Positions 1 through 8,582 of a stretch of DNA of 64,000 nucleotides are shown here, in pieces. Position numbers and translations under genes: made by a program. The notes under the pieces were generated by a model that made no database searches, had not been told where the DNA came from, and was given only the letters and a program-made list of their open reading frames with translations. Position 1 is the first letter of the stretch, and each line of letters begins with the position of its first letter. Source of the DNA: Limnohabitans sp. INBF002 (GTDB taxonomy: Bacteria > Pseudomonadota > Gammaproteobacteria > Burkholderiales > Burkholderiaceae_C); the NCBI RefSeq assembly GCF_027924905.1, contig NZ_AP027055.1:806001-870000 (forward strand). The letters are read 5' to 3'.

Positions 1-383
1 CCAAGAGCGACCGCCCAGAGCTGACCGCAGCCAAGATCATCGTCTCGGGTGGCCGTGCCTTGGGCAGCTCAGAGAAGTTTGACGAAGTCATGGTTCCCTT
101 GGCTGACAAGCTGGGTGCTGCGATTGGTGCCAGCCGTGCTGCGGTGGACGCAGGCTATGCCGCCAATGACTTGCAAGTGGGTCAAACCGGCAAGATCGTG
201 GCACCTCAGTTGTACGTGGCCTGCGGCATCAGCGGCGCCATCCAACACTTGGCCGGTATGAAAGACAGCAAGGTGATCGTGGCCATCAACAAAGACCCCG
301 AGGCGCCGATCTTCAGCGTGGCTGACTTCGGCTTGGAGGCTGACCTGTTTGTGGCTGTGCCAGAGTTGGTCGCTGCCCTTTAA
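1..383 (+). CDS. etfA: electron transfer flavoprotein alpha subunit, C-terminal part (partial at left edge)
   Basis: The reading frame is open from base 3 and ends at TAA 381-383, so only the last ~127 residues are present; the start lies outside the window. The sequence carries the FAD-binding domain signature of EtfA/FixB (SGGRALGS, then [23 protein letters not shown] and [10 protein letters not shown]). EtfA with EtfB accepts electrons from acyl-CoA dehydrogenases and passes them to ETF-ubiquinone oxidoreductase, whose gene is in this window at 42.5-44.2 kb. An acyl-CoA dehydrogenase gene follows directly. etfB is presumably just upstream, outside the window (inference). Confidence 0.95.
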   Translation, partial: KSDRPELTAAKIIVSGGRALGSSEKFDEVMVPLADKLGAAIGASRAAVDAGYAANDLQVGQTGKIVAPQLYVACGISGAIQHLAGMKDSKVIVAINKDPEAPIFSVADFGLEADLFVAVPELVAAL

Positions 384-393
384 ACACACTGTG

Positions 394-421
394 AAAAGGC
401 ACTCTTCGGGGTGCCTTTTTT
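394..421 (+). terminator. rho-independent terminator after etfA
   Basis: AAAAGGCAC and GTGCCTTTTTT form a stem around a short loop, ending in a run of T, 10 bases after the etfA stop. It separates etfA from the acyl-CoA dehydrogenase gene, which has its own ribosome site (GGAG at about 433). Confidence 0.85.
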
Positions 422-445
422 GTACTGAATTTTGGAGACATAAAA

Positions 446-2236
446 ATGAGCTACATCGCCCCCATCAAAGACATGGTGTTCAACATGGAACACTTGGCTG
501 GCCTCGAACAAGTGGCCCAAATTCCAGCATTCGAGGACATGGGCGTGGAAACCGCCCAAGCCGTGCTGGAAGAATGCGCCAAGTTGAACGAGTCGGTGCT
601 TGTGCCTTTGAACTGGGAAGGCGACAAGAACCCATCGTTCTTCAAAGATGGTCACGTGACCACCACGCCCGGCTTCAAAGAGGCCTACCAACAGTACTGT
701 GAAGGCGGCTGGCAAAGCCTGCAGCACCCCGCCGATTTTGGCGGTCAAGGTTTGCCCAAAACCATTGGTGCGGCTTGCGGCGAAATGCTCAACTCGGCCA
801 ACATGAGTTTTGCGTTGTGCCCGATGTTGACTGACGGCGCGATTGAAGCGTTGCTCACCGCTGGCTCTGACGAGTTGAAAGCCACGTACCTTGAAAAGCT
901 CATCTCGGGCGAGTGGACTGGCACCATGAACTTGACCGAGCCACAAGCGGGCTCTGACTTGGCGGCCGTGCGCACCCGCGCTGAGCCTTTGCCAGACGGC
1001 ACCTACAAAGTGTTTGGCACCAAGATTTTCATCACCTACGGTGAGCACGACATGGCCGAAAACATCGTCCATCTTGTGCTGGCCCGTGTGCAAGGCGCGC
1101 CCGAAGGCGTGAAGGGCATCAGCTTGTTTGTGGTGCCCAAATTCATGGTGAACAAAGACGGCTCGTTGGGCGCGCGTAACGATGTGCACTGCGTGAGCAT
1201 CGAACACAAGATGGGCATCAAAGCCAGCCCTACAGCGGTGTTGCAGTATGGCGACCACGGCGGTGCAATTGGCTTCCTCGTTGGTGAAGAAAACCGTGGC
1301 CTCGAATACATGTTCATCATGATGAACGCCGCGCGTTACGCCGTGGGCGTGCAAGGCATTTCGATTGCCGAACGTGCGTACCAAAAGGCTGTGACCTTCT
1401 CGCGTGACCGCGTGCAAAGCCGCCCTGTGGACGGCAGCATGAAAACCAGTGCGCCCATCATTCACCACCCCGACGTGCGTCGCATGTTGATGACCATGCG
1501 CGCCTACACCGAAGGTTGTCGCGCCATGGCCACCGTGGCTGCGGCGGCGTATGACGCCTCGCACCACCATCCCGATGCCGACACGCGCAAAGACAACTTG
1601 GCGTTCTACGAATTTTTGGTGCCGTTGGTCAAAGGCTTCAGCACCGAGATGAGTTTGGAAGTCACCAGCCTGGGCGTGCAAGTCCACGGCGGCATGGGCT
1701 TCATCGAAGAAACGGGTGCGGCACAGTACTACCGCGACGCCAAAATTTTGACGATTTACGAAGGCACCACCGCCATTCAAGCCAACGACTTGATCGGTCG
1801 CAAAACAGGCCGTGATGGTGGCCAAACCGCCAAAGGCATTGCCGCGCAAATCGCCAACACCGAAGCTGATTTACTCAAGAGCGGCAGTGCCAATGCCAAG
1901 GCGATGGCCGCACGTTTGAAAGCCGCGCGCGAAGCCTTCTTGAATGTGGTCGACTTCGTGGTGGCAGGTGCCAAAGCCAGCCCCAACGCGGTGTTTGCAG
2001 GCAGCGTGCCTTACCTCATGCTCACGGGCAACTTGGTGGCTGGTTGGCAAATGGCGCGGGCCTTGCTGGTGGCCGAGGCTGAGTTGGCCAAGGGCAATGA
2101 AGCGGTGTTCATGCAATCCAAAATCACCACCGCGCGTTTCTACGCCGACCACATCCTGACCAAAGTGCCAGGCATGCGCGACAGCATCGTGGACGGTGCA
2201 GACAGCGTGACTGAGTTGGCGCTCGACGCCTTCTAA
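446..2236 (+). CDS. acyl-CoA dehydrogenase, long DmdC-like subfamily
   Basis: 596-residue FAD-dependent acyl-CoA dehydrogenase, longer than the usual ~380-400 because of an N-terminal extension and an extra C-terminal domain, as in the 3-methylmercaptopropionyl-CoA dehydrogenase (DmdC)/AcdA-like group. Visible motifs are MNLTEPQAGSDL (flavin and substrate contact), EHKMGIKASPT, QVHGGMGFIEETG and YEGTTAIQ, whose Glu is the usual catalytic base. The start is ATG after a GGAGAC ribosome site. Electrons would go to the ETF whose alpha subunit is encoded just upstream. The substrate cannot be told from sequence: this group is often annotated for medium/long-chain acyl-CoA, and DMSP degradation is not implied because no other dmd gene is nearby. 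Confidence 0.92.
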   Translation: MSYIAPIKDMVFNMEHLAGLEQVAQIPAFEDMGVETAQAVLEECAKLNESVLVPLNWEGDKNPSFFKDGHVTTTPGFKEAYQQYCEGGWQSLQHPADFGGQGLPKTIGAACGEMLNSANMSFALCPMLTDGAIEALLTAGSDELKATYLEKLISGEWTGTMNLTEPQAGSDLAAVRTRAEPLPDGTYKVFGTKIFITYGEHDMAENIVHLVLARVQGAPEGVKGISLFVVPKFMVNKDGSLGARNDVHCVSIEHKMGIKASPTAVLQYGDHGGAIGFLVGEENRGLEYMFIMMNAARYAVGVQGISIAERAYQKAVTFSRDRVQSRPVDGSMKTSAPIIHHPDVRRMLMTMRAYTEGCRAMATVAAAAYDASHHHPDADTRKDNLAFYEFLVPLVKGFSTEMSLEVTSLGVQVHGGMGFIEETGAAQYYRDAKILTIYEGTTAIQANDLIGRKTGRDGGQTAKGIAAQIANTEADLLKSGSANAKAMAARLKAAREAFLNVVDFVVAGAKASPNAVFAGSVPYLMLTGNLVAGWQMARALLVAEAELAKGNEAVFMQSKITTARFYADHILTKVPGMRDSIVDGADSVTELALDAF

Positions 2237-2309
2237 GTTTTTAGGTTCGCTCAATTCAAAACCATCATCAGGGCACTTCACGTGCCCTGAACTTTCTCAA
2301 GGGCCAGAT

Positions 2310-3263
2310 ATGTCGCGTTTACCTCCGGTGTTGCAATCGCTCAAGTTCCCCGTCATCGCGTCTCCGCTGTTCATCATCAGCAACCCCAAGCTGTTGATTG
2401 CGCAATGCAAAGCGGGTGTGGTGGGGTCTATGCCTGCGCTCAATGCGCGCCCAGCTGAACAGCTCGAAGCGTGGTTGATTGAAATCACCGAGGCGCTGGC
2501 AGCTCACAACCGCGAGCATCCAGACCAACCCGCTGCGCCATTTGCCATCAACCAAATCGTCCACAAGAGCAACGACCGTTTAGAACACGACATGGCTTTG
2601 TGTGTGAAGTACAAGGTGCCTATTATCATCACGTCGCTCGGCGCGCGTGAAGACATCAACGCCGCAGCGCACAGCTACGGCGGCATCGTGCTGCACGATG
2701 TCATCAACAACAAGTTTGCCAAGAAGGCGATTGAAAAGGGCGCGGACGGCCTCATCGCCGTAGCCGCTGGTGCTGGCGGCCATGCGGGTGTGAAGAGTCC
2801 GTTTGCCTTGATTCAAGAAATTCGCGAGTGGTTTGACGGCCCTGTGGCTTTGAGCGGCTCCATCGCTACCGGCGGTGCCGTGCTGGCCGCACAAGCGATG
2901 GGGGCAGACTTTGCCTACATTGGTTCCGCCTTCATCGCGACCGAAGAAGCGCGTGCCGCGGATGACTACAAACAAGCGGTGGTGGATGGCACGTCGGATG
3001 ACATTGTGTTGAGCAATTTGTTCACGGGTGTACACGGCAACTACTTGGCACCTTCCATTGTCAAAGCAGGCCTAGACCCCGAGCACTTGCCCGAGAGCGA
3101 CCCCAGCCAAATGAATTTTGGTGGTGGTGCACAAAAAGCATGGAAAGACATTTGGGGCTGCGGCCAGGGCATTGGCGTGGTGAAGGCGGTGGTGCCTGCG
3201 GCTGAATTGGTGGCGCGTTTGAAGCGCGAGTACCAAGCGGCCAAGCAACGCCTCACAGCTTGA
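2310..3263 (+). CDS. nitronate monooxygenase (2-nitropropane dioxygenase family)
   Basis: 317-residue FMN-dependent TIM-barrel enzyme of the NMO family, which oxidises alkyl nitronates such as propionate-3-nitronate. The N-terminal segment PVIASPLFIISNPKLL and the block AAGAGGHAG (with the family's catalytic His), followed by ALSGSIATGGAVLAAQAMGADFAYIGSAF, are characteristic. The ATG at 2310 follows a GGGCC-rich leader without a strong Shine-Dalgarno. It is co-directional with the acyl-CoA dehydrogenase gene 73 bases upstream and could be co-transcribed. Some members with this annotation act as flavin reductases, so the physiological substrate is open. Confidence 0.9.
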   Translation: MSRLPPVLQSLKFPVIASPLFIISNPKLLIAQCKAGVVGSMPALNARPAEQLEAWLIEITEALAAHNREHPDQPAAPFAINQIVHKSNDRLEHDMALCVKYKVPIIITSLGAREDINAAAHSYGGIVLHDVINNKFAKKAIEKGADGLIAVAAGAGGHAGVKSPFALIQEIREWFDGPVALSGSIATGGAVLAAQAMGADFAYIGSAFIATEEARAADDYKQAVVDGTSDDIVLSNLFTGVHGNYLAPSIVKAGLDPEHLPESDPSQMNFGGGAQKAWKDIWGCGQGIGVVKAVVPAAELVARLKREYQAAKQRLTA

Positions 3264-3291
3264 CACGAAAACCTAGGGCTTGAACCCAAAG

Positions 3292-3320
3292 AAAAAGCCG
3301 CTCAGCAGAGCGGCTTTTTT
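3292..3320. terminator. bidirectional terminator between the NMO gene and usp
   Basis: AGCCGCTC and GAGCGGCT pair around an AGCA loop, flanked by A-run and T-run on both sides, so it can stop transcripts of both convergent genes. Confidence 0.9.
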
Positions 3321-3339
3321 GTGAGCGATGCCAGCGTGA

Positions 3340-3783
3340 TTAACGCAGCACCAGCACTGGCACGGTGGCGTGCGTCAGCACTTGTTGTGTCTCGCTGCCC
3401 AGCAACAAACGTTTGATGCCACGACGACCGTGTGAGGCCATCACGATCAAATCGGCTTTGTGCTTCTTGGCTGCACCAATCAGCGCGTCAGACACGATGT
3501 CAGACTTCACGACCACAGCCTTAGTGTTCACACCTTTGGCTTTGGCAGCTTTGACCACAGCGTCCAACACTTTTTGCGCACCGTCAGTCCAACCTTTTTC
3601 AATTTTTGAAACTTCAGTCGCAGTCAAAGGCAAGGAGCCTTCGAAGTAGCTTTGCGGGTAACGGGGCGTTACTTTGACAGCGACCAGCTCGGCGCCGCTC
3701 AGAGCTGCCAGTTCAATCGCGCTGGCAATGGCTTTTTTGGACAAGGTCGAGCCATCGGTGGCCACCAAAATTCGTTTGTACAT
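3340..3783 (-). CDS. universal stress protein, UspA family
   Basis: 147-residue single-domain Usp. The N-terminal YKRILVATDGS and the C-terminal nucleotide loop SHG-x9-GS are present; the first glycine of the usual G-2x-G-9x-G-S ATP motif is Ala here (ASHG), a common variation. Usp proteins are cytoplasmic ATP- or AMP-binding dimers induced in stress and hypoxia. The gene is divergent from ccoI and the intergenic region holds an FNR box (3840-3853), so oxygen-responsive expression is likely, as known for usp genes of FNR/Anr regulons. Confidence 0.94.
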   Translation of the reverse strand: MYKRILVATDGSTLSKKAIASAIELAALSGAELVAVKVTPRYPQSYFEGSLPLTATEVSKIEKGWTDGAQKVLDAVVKAAKAKGVNTKAVVVKSDIVSDALIGAAKKHKADLIVMASHGRRGIKRLLLGSETQQVLTHATVPVLVLR

Positions 3784-3839
3784 AAACTGCTCCTTTTGTT
3801 AATTTCAACTAAAGCTTAACGCATGTTGTGTGTCTCGTG

Positions 3840-3853
3840 TTGATGCACGTCAA
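3840..3853. promoter_or_regulatory. FNR box between usp and ccoI
   Basis: TTGATgcacGTCAA matches the FNR/Anr consensus TTGAT-N4-ATCAA with one mismatch. For class II activation at -41.5, the start sites would be near 3805 for usp (candidate -10 TAAGCT, 3813-3818, minus strand) and near 3888 for ccoI (candidate -10 TAGGCT, 3875-3880). Each hexamer is one base from the ideal position. One box may serve both genes. Confidence 0.8.
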
Positions 3854-3889
3854 GCTCTGGCAAGACGAAACCGTTAGGCTACACCCCTT

Positions 3890-6142
3890 ATGCATTCTGA
3901 TTCTTCCATGGTTGAGCTGCTAGACGACCGCCAAGAGTGGTTGCGTTTTAGCCAACCACACAAACCCACCCTCCAAAGCGCTGACGACTGCTGGGATTCG
4001 CACGTGGTGATCCAAGGCATGCACTGCGCTGCTTGTGCTTTCACGGTCGAAGAGGCGCTCATGTCCGTGCCGGGCGTGCAAGCCGCTGAGGTCAATGCTG
4101 CCACGCATCGCGCCAAAGTTGTGTGGTCTGCCGCACGGGTGACGCCATCGGCATGGATGGCGGCCATTGCCAAAGCAGGCTATGGCGCTCTGCCAGCGGC
4201 CGACAGCAGTTTGCGCCAGGCGCGACACGAAGAAAGTCGTCGGGCCTTGTGGCGTTGGTTGGTGGCTGGCTTTTGCATGATGCAAGTGATGATGTATGCC
4301 TATCCCGCGTATGTGTCGCGCGAGGGCGACATCACGCCCGACATGGTGTTTTTGTTGCGTTGGGCGTCATGGGTGTTGACGCTGCCGGTGGTGTTTTTCT
4401 CGTGTGGCCCGTTTTTCGGCAATGCCTTGCGTGACATCCGTGCGCGACGCGTGAGCATGGATTTGCCGGTGGCTCTTGGCATGGTGATCACGTTCTTGCT
4501 GAGCTCTGTCGCCACGTTTGAGCCCGAGGGTATTTTTGGTGCCGAGGTGTATTACGACTCGCTCACCATGTTTGTGTTTTTCTTGCTCACAGGCCGCTGG
4601 TTAGAACTGCGCGTGCGCGACCGCACGGCGGGGGCGCTGGAAGCTTTGATGAACCGCTTGCCCGACAGCGTGGAGCGGCAGTTGCCAAGTGGCGAGTTTG
4701 AGCGCGTGGCCGTGCGTCGCGTGATGGTGGGAGATGTGATTCGTGTGTTGCCATCAGAGAGCTTTCCTGCCGACGGCGTGATTTTGCAAGGCCAAACCTT
4801 GGCTGATGAGGCCTTGCTGACCGGCGAGTCACGCCCGCAAGTGCGTGGCGTGGGCGACACGGTGGTGGCGGGCAGCCACAACCTAAGTGGCATCGTGACC
4901 GTGCGGGTGGTGCAGGTGGGCGAGGGCACGCAGTTCTCGCAAATCGTGTCGTTGATGGAAAACGCCTCGTTGCAAAAACCCCGCTTGGCGCAGTTGGCCG
5001 ATCGCATTGCCAAACCCTTTTTGATAGGTGTGCTGGTATTGGCTGCACTCTCAGCTGTGTATTGGTGGCCCACCAACCCCGGTCACGCCTTGATGGTGGC
5101 CGTAGCTGTGTTGGTGGTGACGTGTCCGTGTGCCTTGTCGCTCGCCACACCGGCGGCCATGCTGGCCGCGGCGGGTAATTTGGCGCGTCACGGTGTGCTG
5201 GTGCGCAACCTACAAGCCTTGGAGTCATTGGCTGAAATCGACACCTTGATTTTTGACAAAACGGGCACGCTCACCCAAGACGGTCAACGCGTCACGCAGG
5301 TGATGACGGCAGAAGGTGTGGCGCCAGCGTTCGCCTTGGGCTTGGCGGCAGCGTTGGCCAAACATTCGCTGCACCCCTTGTCACGGGCGCTGGTGCAAGC
5401 GCATGAGTCTGCGGGGGATGTTGCTGCACCGGACGTTCAAGATGTAAACGAAATGATTGGTCAGGGCTTGGAAGGGTACTTAGACGGACGTTTGCGCTTG
5501 GGCTCGTTCACGTTTTGTGCACCAAAAACCAAGGGAATACCCGATGCGGCGAGTGTTTGCCAAGTACACTTATGCAGTGAAAACGAGTGGCTTGCCAGCT
5601 GGCAACTGTCTGAAGACATACGTGCCGACGCGGTCCAAACCGTGAAAGCACTGAAAGACCTGAATGTGGATGTGTGGTTGCTCTCGGGCGACCAGCCTGA
5701 GTCAGCTCAGCAAGTCGCACAGCAGGTGGGCATTACCCAAGCATTTGGGGCGTGTACGCCGCAAGACAAGCTCTCACGTATGCAAACTGCGCAGTCGCAA
5801 GGCGCGCGGGTGGCGATGGTGGGGGATGGCCTCAATGATGGCCCTGTCTTGGCCGGGGCCCATGTGTCGATGGCGTTTGGCAATGCGGTGCCCTTGGCTC
5901 AGTCCAAATCGGACTTGGTCTTGATGGGCGGCAGCTTGTTGGTGGTGGCGCAAAGCGTCAAGTTGGCGAGGCACACCCTGCGGGTGGTGCGGCAAAACTT
6001 GGTGTGGGCTGCGGCTTACAACGCTTTGTGTGTGCCGTTGGCCGTGGTGGGCTTGTTGCCCGCATGGCTGGCTGGTTTGGGAATGGCGTTGAGCTCGTTG
6101 TGGGTCGTATTGAATTCTTTACGGCTCACCAAAGGATTTTGA
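3890..6142 (+). CDS. ccoI: copper-transporting P-type ATPase for cbb3 oxidase assembly (CcoI/FixI)
   Basis: 750-residue P1B-type ATPase. An N-terminal heavy-metal domain carries GMHCAAC (Cys46, Cys49). The membrane CPC metal-binding motif is Cys412-Pro-Cys414, the phosphorylated Asp456 is in DKTGTLT, and HPLS and VGDGLNDGP complete the ATPase core. CcoI exports copper needed for the CuB centre of cbb3 oxidase. It is followed by ccoS with a TGATG overlap and then by ccoNOQP, which favours CcoI over a generic CopA. Start: ATG 3890 would lie almost at the predicted FNR-dependent start site, so ATG 3908 (MVELLDD...) is a real alternative. Confidence 0.93.
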   Translation: MHSDSSMVELLDDRQEWLRFSQPHKPTLQSADDCWDSHVVIQGMHCAACAFTVEEALMSVPGVQAAEVNAATHRAKVVWSAARVTPSAWMAAIAKAGYGALPAADSSLRQARHEESRRALWRWLVAGFCMMQVMMYAYPAYVSREGDITPDMVFLLRWASWVLTLPVVFFSCGPFFGNALRDIRARRVSMDLPVALGMVITFLLSSVATFEPEGIFGAEVYYDSLTMFVFFLLTGRWLELRVRDRTAGALEALMNRLPDSVERQLPSGEFERVAVRRVMVGDVIRVLPSESFPADGVILQGQTLADEALLTGESRPQVRGVGDTVVAGSHNLSGIVTVRVVQVGEGTQFSQIVSLMENASLQKPRLAQLADRIAKPFLIGVLVLAALSAVYWWPTNPGHALMVAVAVLVVTCPCALSLATPAAMLAAAGNLARHGVLVRNLQALESLAEIDTLIFDKTGTLTQDGQRVTQVMTAEGVAPAFALGLAAALAKHSLHPLSRALVQAHESAGDVAAPDVQDVNEMIGQGLEGYLDGRLRLGSFTFCAPKTKGIPDAASVCQVHLCSENEWLASWQLSEDIRADAVQTVKALKDLNVDVWLLSGDQPESAQQVAQQVGITQAFGACTPQDKLSRMQTAQSQGARVAMVGDGLNDGPVLAGAHVSMAFGNAVPLAQSKSDLVLMGGSLLVVAQSVKLARHTLRVVRQNLVWAAAYNALCVPLAVVGLLPAWLAGLGMALSSLWVVLNSLRLTKGF

Positions 6143-6279
6143 TGGATATCTTGTATTTATTGATTCCGCTGTCGGTGTTGTTGGTGCTCTTTATTTTGGG
6201 TGGCCTTTGGTGGGCTGTTCATCGAGGCCAGTTCGACAGCGTGGAGCAAGAAGGCGAGCGTATTCTTAGAAACGATTGA
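6142..6279 (+). CDS. ccoS: cbb3 oxidase maturation protein CcoS
   Basis: 45-residue protein starting MDILYLLIPLSVLL with one transmembrane helix and a short acidic tail (VHRGQFDSVEQEGERIL), typical of CcoS/FixS. CcoS is needed for cofactor insertion into the cbb3 catalytic subunit. Its ATG overlaps the ccoI stop by one base (TGATG), so translation is probably coupled. Its own stop lies inside the FNR box that serves ccoN. Confidence 0.92.
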   Translation: MDILYLLIPLSVLLVLFILGGLWWAVHRGQFDSVEQEGERILRND

Positions 6280-6289
6280 TATGAATCAA
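6276..6289 (+). promoter_or_regulatory. perfect FNR box of the ccoNOQP promoter
   Basis: TTGATatgaATCAA is a perfect match to the FNR consensus and overlaps the ccoS stop codon. Its centre is 6282.5. A class II promoter would start at 6324 with a -10 at 6312-6317, and GATACT lies exactly there. ccoN starts at 6341. Confidence 0.92.
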
Positions 6290-6311
6290 TAACTCGCAAG
6301 AGTGATTTGAG

Positions 6312-6317
6312 GATACT
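6312..6317 (+). promoter_or_regulatory. -10 hexamer of the FNR-dependent ccoN promoter
   Basis: GATACT sits at positions -12 to -7 relative to the start site (6324) predicted from the centre of the FNR box. Confidence 0.75.
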
Positions 6318-6340
6318 GGTTTGAAAATGAAAGGTGACCG

Positions 6341-7768
6341 ATGAACTCATCAGAGCAAGCCGTTTACAGCGATACCGTTGTACGGCAGTTTTCCATCATG
6401 GCGGTGGTTTGGGGTGTGGTTGGCATGTTGGTGGGCGTGATCATCGCTTCTCAACTGGCTTGGCCGGAACTGAACTTTGGCATCCCTTGGTTGAGCTATG
6501 GCCGTTTGCGTCCATTGCACACCAATGCGGTGATTTTTGCGTTTGGCGGCTGCGCCTTGTTCGCAACCAGCTATTACGTGGTGCAACGCACCTGCCACAC
6601 GGCCTTGTTCCTGCCTAAATTGGCCGCTTTCACCTTTTGGGGTTGGCAGTTGGTCATCTTGGCGGCAGCTGTCAGCTTGCCTTTGGGTTTCACCCAGGGC
6701 AAGGAATACGCTGAACTTGAGTGGCCCATTGACATCTTGATCGCTGTGGTGTGGGTTGCCTACGCTGTGGTGTTTTTCGGTACGGTTGGCACGCGCAAGG
6801 TCAAACACATTTATGTGGCCAACTGGTTCTACGGCGCGTTCATCATCGCGGTGGCCTTGCTGCACATCGTTAACAGTGCTGCGATTCCTGCAGGCATGAT
6901 GAAGTCTTACTCTGCCTACGCTGGCGCACAAGATGCGATGGTGCAGTGGTGGTATGGCCACAACGCGGTGGGCTTCTTCTTGACCGCTGGCTTCTTGGGC
7001 ATGATGTATTACTTCATCCCTAAGCAAGCAGGTCGCCCTGTGTACTCGTATCGCTTGTCGATTGTTCACTTTTGGGCTTTGATCTTCACTTACATGTGGG
7101 CGGGTCCTCACCACTTGCATTACACCGCGTTGCCTGACTGGACTCAGTCGGTCGGTATGGTGTTCTCTTTGGTGTTGTTGGCACCTAGCTGGGGCGGCAT
7201 GATCAACGGCATCATGACTTTGTCTGGCGCATGGCACAAACTGCGCGACGACCCCATCTTGCGCTTCTTGATCGTGTCCTTGTCGTTCTACGGCATGTCC
7301 ACTTTCGAAGGCCCCATGATGGCCATCAAAACTGTGAACGCTTTGAGCCATTACACCGACTGGACCGTTGGCCACGTGCACTCAGGTGCTTTGGGCTGGG
7401 TGGGCTTGGTGTCTATGGGTTCTATCTACTATCTGATTCCTAAGTTGTTCGGTCGCAAGGAAATGTACAGCGTCAAGGCGATTGAGGTCCACTTCTGGTT
7501 GGCCACCATCGGCATCGTGTTGTACATCGCTGCGATGTGGATTGCCGGTGTGATGCAAGGTTTGATGTGGCGCGCGATCAACGCCGACGGCACATTGACT
7601 TACACCTTCGTCGAGTCAGTTAAAGCGACTTATCCGTTCTACGTGATTCGTATGGCAGGTGGTTTGTTGTACTTGACAGGCATGGTCATCATGTTGTGGA
7701 ACGTGGTCAAAACTGTGACCAGCGGTAATACCGTGAGCGTTGCCATTCCAGCACCTGCACACGCCTGA
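6341..7768 (+). CDS. ccoN: cytochrome c oxidase cbb3-type subunit I
   Basis: 475-residue polytopic heme-copper oxidase subunit with about 12 membrane helices, holding the low-spin heme b and the heme b3-CuB site. Landmarks are [14 protein letters not shown] (low-spin heme His), [18 protein letters not shown] (CuB/Tyr helix), [15 protein letters not shown] (CuB His pair) and [17 protein letters not shown] (heme ligands). The start follows a good ribosome site (AAAGGTGA, 6330-6337). It is the first gene of ccoNOQP-GH behind its own FNR promoter. The cbb3 oxidases have high oxygen affinity and support microaerobic growth. Confidence 0.97.
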   Translation: MNSSEQAVYSDTVVRQFSIMAVVWGVVGMLVGVIIASQLAWPELNFGIPWLSYGRLRPLHTNAVIFAFGGCALFATSYYVVQRTCHTALFLPKLAAFTFWGWQLVILAAAVSLPLGFTQGKEYAELEWPIDILIAVVWVAYAVVFFGTVGTRKVKHIYVANWFYGAFIIAVALLHIVNSAAIPAGMMKSYSAYAGAQDAMVQWWYGHNAVGFFLTAGFLGMMYYFIPKQAGRPVYSYRLSIVHFWALIFTYMWAGPHHLHYTALPDWTQSVGMVFSLVLLAPSWGGMINGIMTLSGAWHKLRDDPILRFLIVSLSFYGMSTFEGPMMAIKTVNALSHYTDWTVGHVHSGALGWVGLVSMGSIYYLIPKLFGRKEMYSVKAIEVHFWLATIGIVLYIAAMWIAGVMQGLMWRAINADGTLTYTFVESVKATYPFYVIRMAGGLLYLTGMVIMLWNVVKTVTSGNTVSVAIPAPAHA

Positions 7769-7778
7769 GGAGAAATAA

Positions 7779-8402
7779 ATGTCTGATAACAATTCCAAAG
7801 GCTTCTCCCACGCCAGCGTGGAGACCAATAACTTTTTGATGATCGTGTTGATCTTGATCGCCGTCGCTTTTGGCGGCTTGGTTGAGATCGTGCCCTTGTT
7901 CTTTCAAAAGTCCACCACTGAGCCCGTCACTGGCGTGAAGCCTTTGACTGCGTTGCAGTTGGCTGGCCGCGACATCTATGTGCGTGAAGGTTGCTACAAC
8001 TGCCACTCACAAATGATTCGTCCTTTCCGTGCCGAGACATTGCGTTACGGCCACTACTCGGTGGCTGGTGAGTCTGTGTATGACCACCCCTTCCAGTGGG
8101 GCAGCAAGCGCACGGGTCCAGACTTGGCTCGCGTGGGCGGTAAATACAGCGACGAATGGCACCGTGTTCATTTGAACAACCCACGTGATGTGGTGCCTGA
8201 GTCCAACATGCCTGAATACCCATGGCTGTTGAAGAACACGGTGGATGCAGCAGCAATGCCTGCGCACATGAAGGCATTGCGCGCAGTGGGCGTGCCTTAT
8301 ACGGATGAAGAAATCGCTAAGGCCTCAGAAGACGTCACGGGTAAAACCGAGATGGAAGCTGTGATTGCGTTCCTCCAATCACTGGGCCTCGCGCTCAAAT
8401 AA
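7779..8402 (+). CDS. ccoO: cytochrome c oxidase cbb3-type subunit II, mono-heme
   Basis: 207-residue membrane-anchored cytochrome c. One N-terminal helix (about residues 20-42) precedes a single heme c site, Cys72-x2-Cys75-His76 in [28 protein letters not shown] and MPEYPWL (axial Met) are typical of CcoO/FixO. It passes electrons from CcoP to CcoN. The ribosome site is GAGGAG, 10 bases after the ccoN stop. Confidence 0.97.
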   Translation: MSDNNSKGFSHASVETNNFLMIVLILIAVAFGGLVEIVPLFFQKSTTEPVTGVKPLTALQLAGRDIYVREGCYNCHSQMIRPFRAETLRYGHYSVAGESVYDHPFQWGSKRTGPDLARVGGKYSDEWHRVHLNNPRDVVPESNMPEYPWLLKNTVDAAAMPAHMKALRAVGVPYTDEEIAKASEDVTGKTEMEAVIAFLQSLGLALK

Positions 8403-8413
8403 GGAGACACCCC

Positions 8414-8551
8414 ATGGATGTCAATGATCTGCGAATCGCGACCACGTTGATTTCGTTTGCCGTGTTCATCGGCATCATGGTGTGGGCTTTTTCTCGACGT
8501 AACAAAGAAGATTTTGAGGCAGCATCAAAGCTGCCCCTCGATCAAGACTAA
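8414..8551 (+). CDS. ccoQ: cbb3 oxidase subunit IV
   Basis: 45-residue single-helix protein starting MDVNDLRIATTLISF and ending in the polar tail SRRNKEDFEAASKLPLDQD, as in CcoQ/FixQ. It stabilises the interaction of CcoP with the CcoNO core. A GGAG ribosome site precedes the ATG. It is too short for many gene callers but lies in the canonical position between ccoO and ccoP. Confidence 0.92.
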   Translation: MDVNDLRIATTLISFAVFIGIMVWAFSRRNKEDFEAASKLPLDQD

Positions 8552-8565
8552 GGCCTAGAGGCCTT
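8550..8565 (+). other. intergenic hairpin between ccoQ and ccoP
   Basis: AAGGCC-TAGA-GGCCTT forms a six-pair stem with a four-base loop, starting inside the ccoQ stop codon. There is no T-run, so it is not a simple terminator. It could protect the upstream mRNA or tune the CcoQ:CcoP ratio (inference). Confidence 0.5.
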
Positions 8566-8582
8566 TGTAAAGGAATCGAATC

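Noticed and set aside
380..1849. 489-codon open frame on the minus strand
   Set aside because: Lies wholly opposite the acyl-CoA dehydrogenase gene; its composition (His, Ala, Gly, Arg-rich, no motif) is that of a codon-bias shadow.
446..3263. DMSP degradation cluster (DmdC-like dehydrogenase)
   Set aside because: Only the broad DmdC-like subfamily is matched; no dmdA, dmdB or dmdD is present.
6350..7381. 343-codon open frame on the minus strand opposite ccoN
   Set aside because: Shadow of ccoN; translation is full of His/Gln/Arg and has no recognisable domain.
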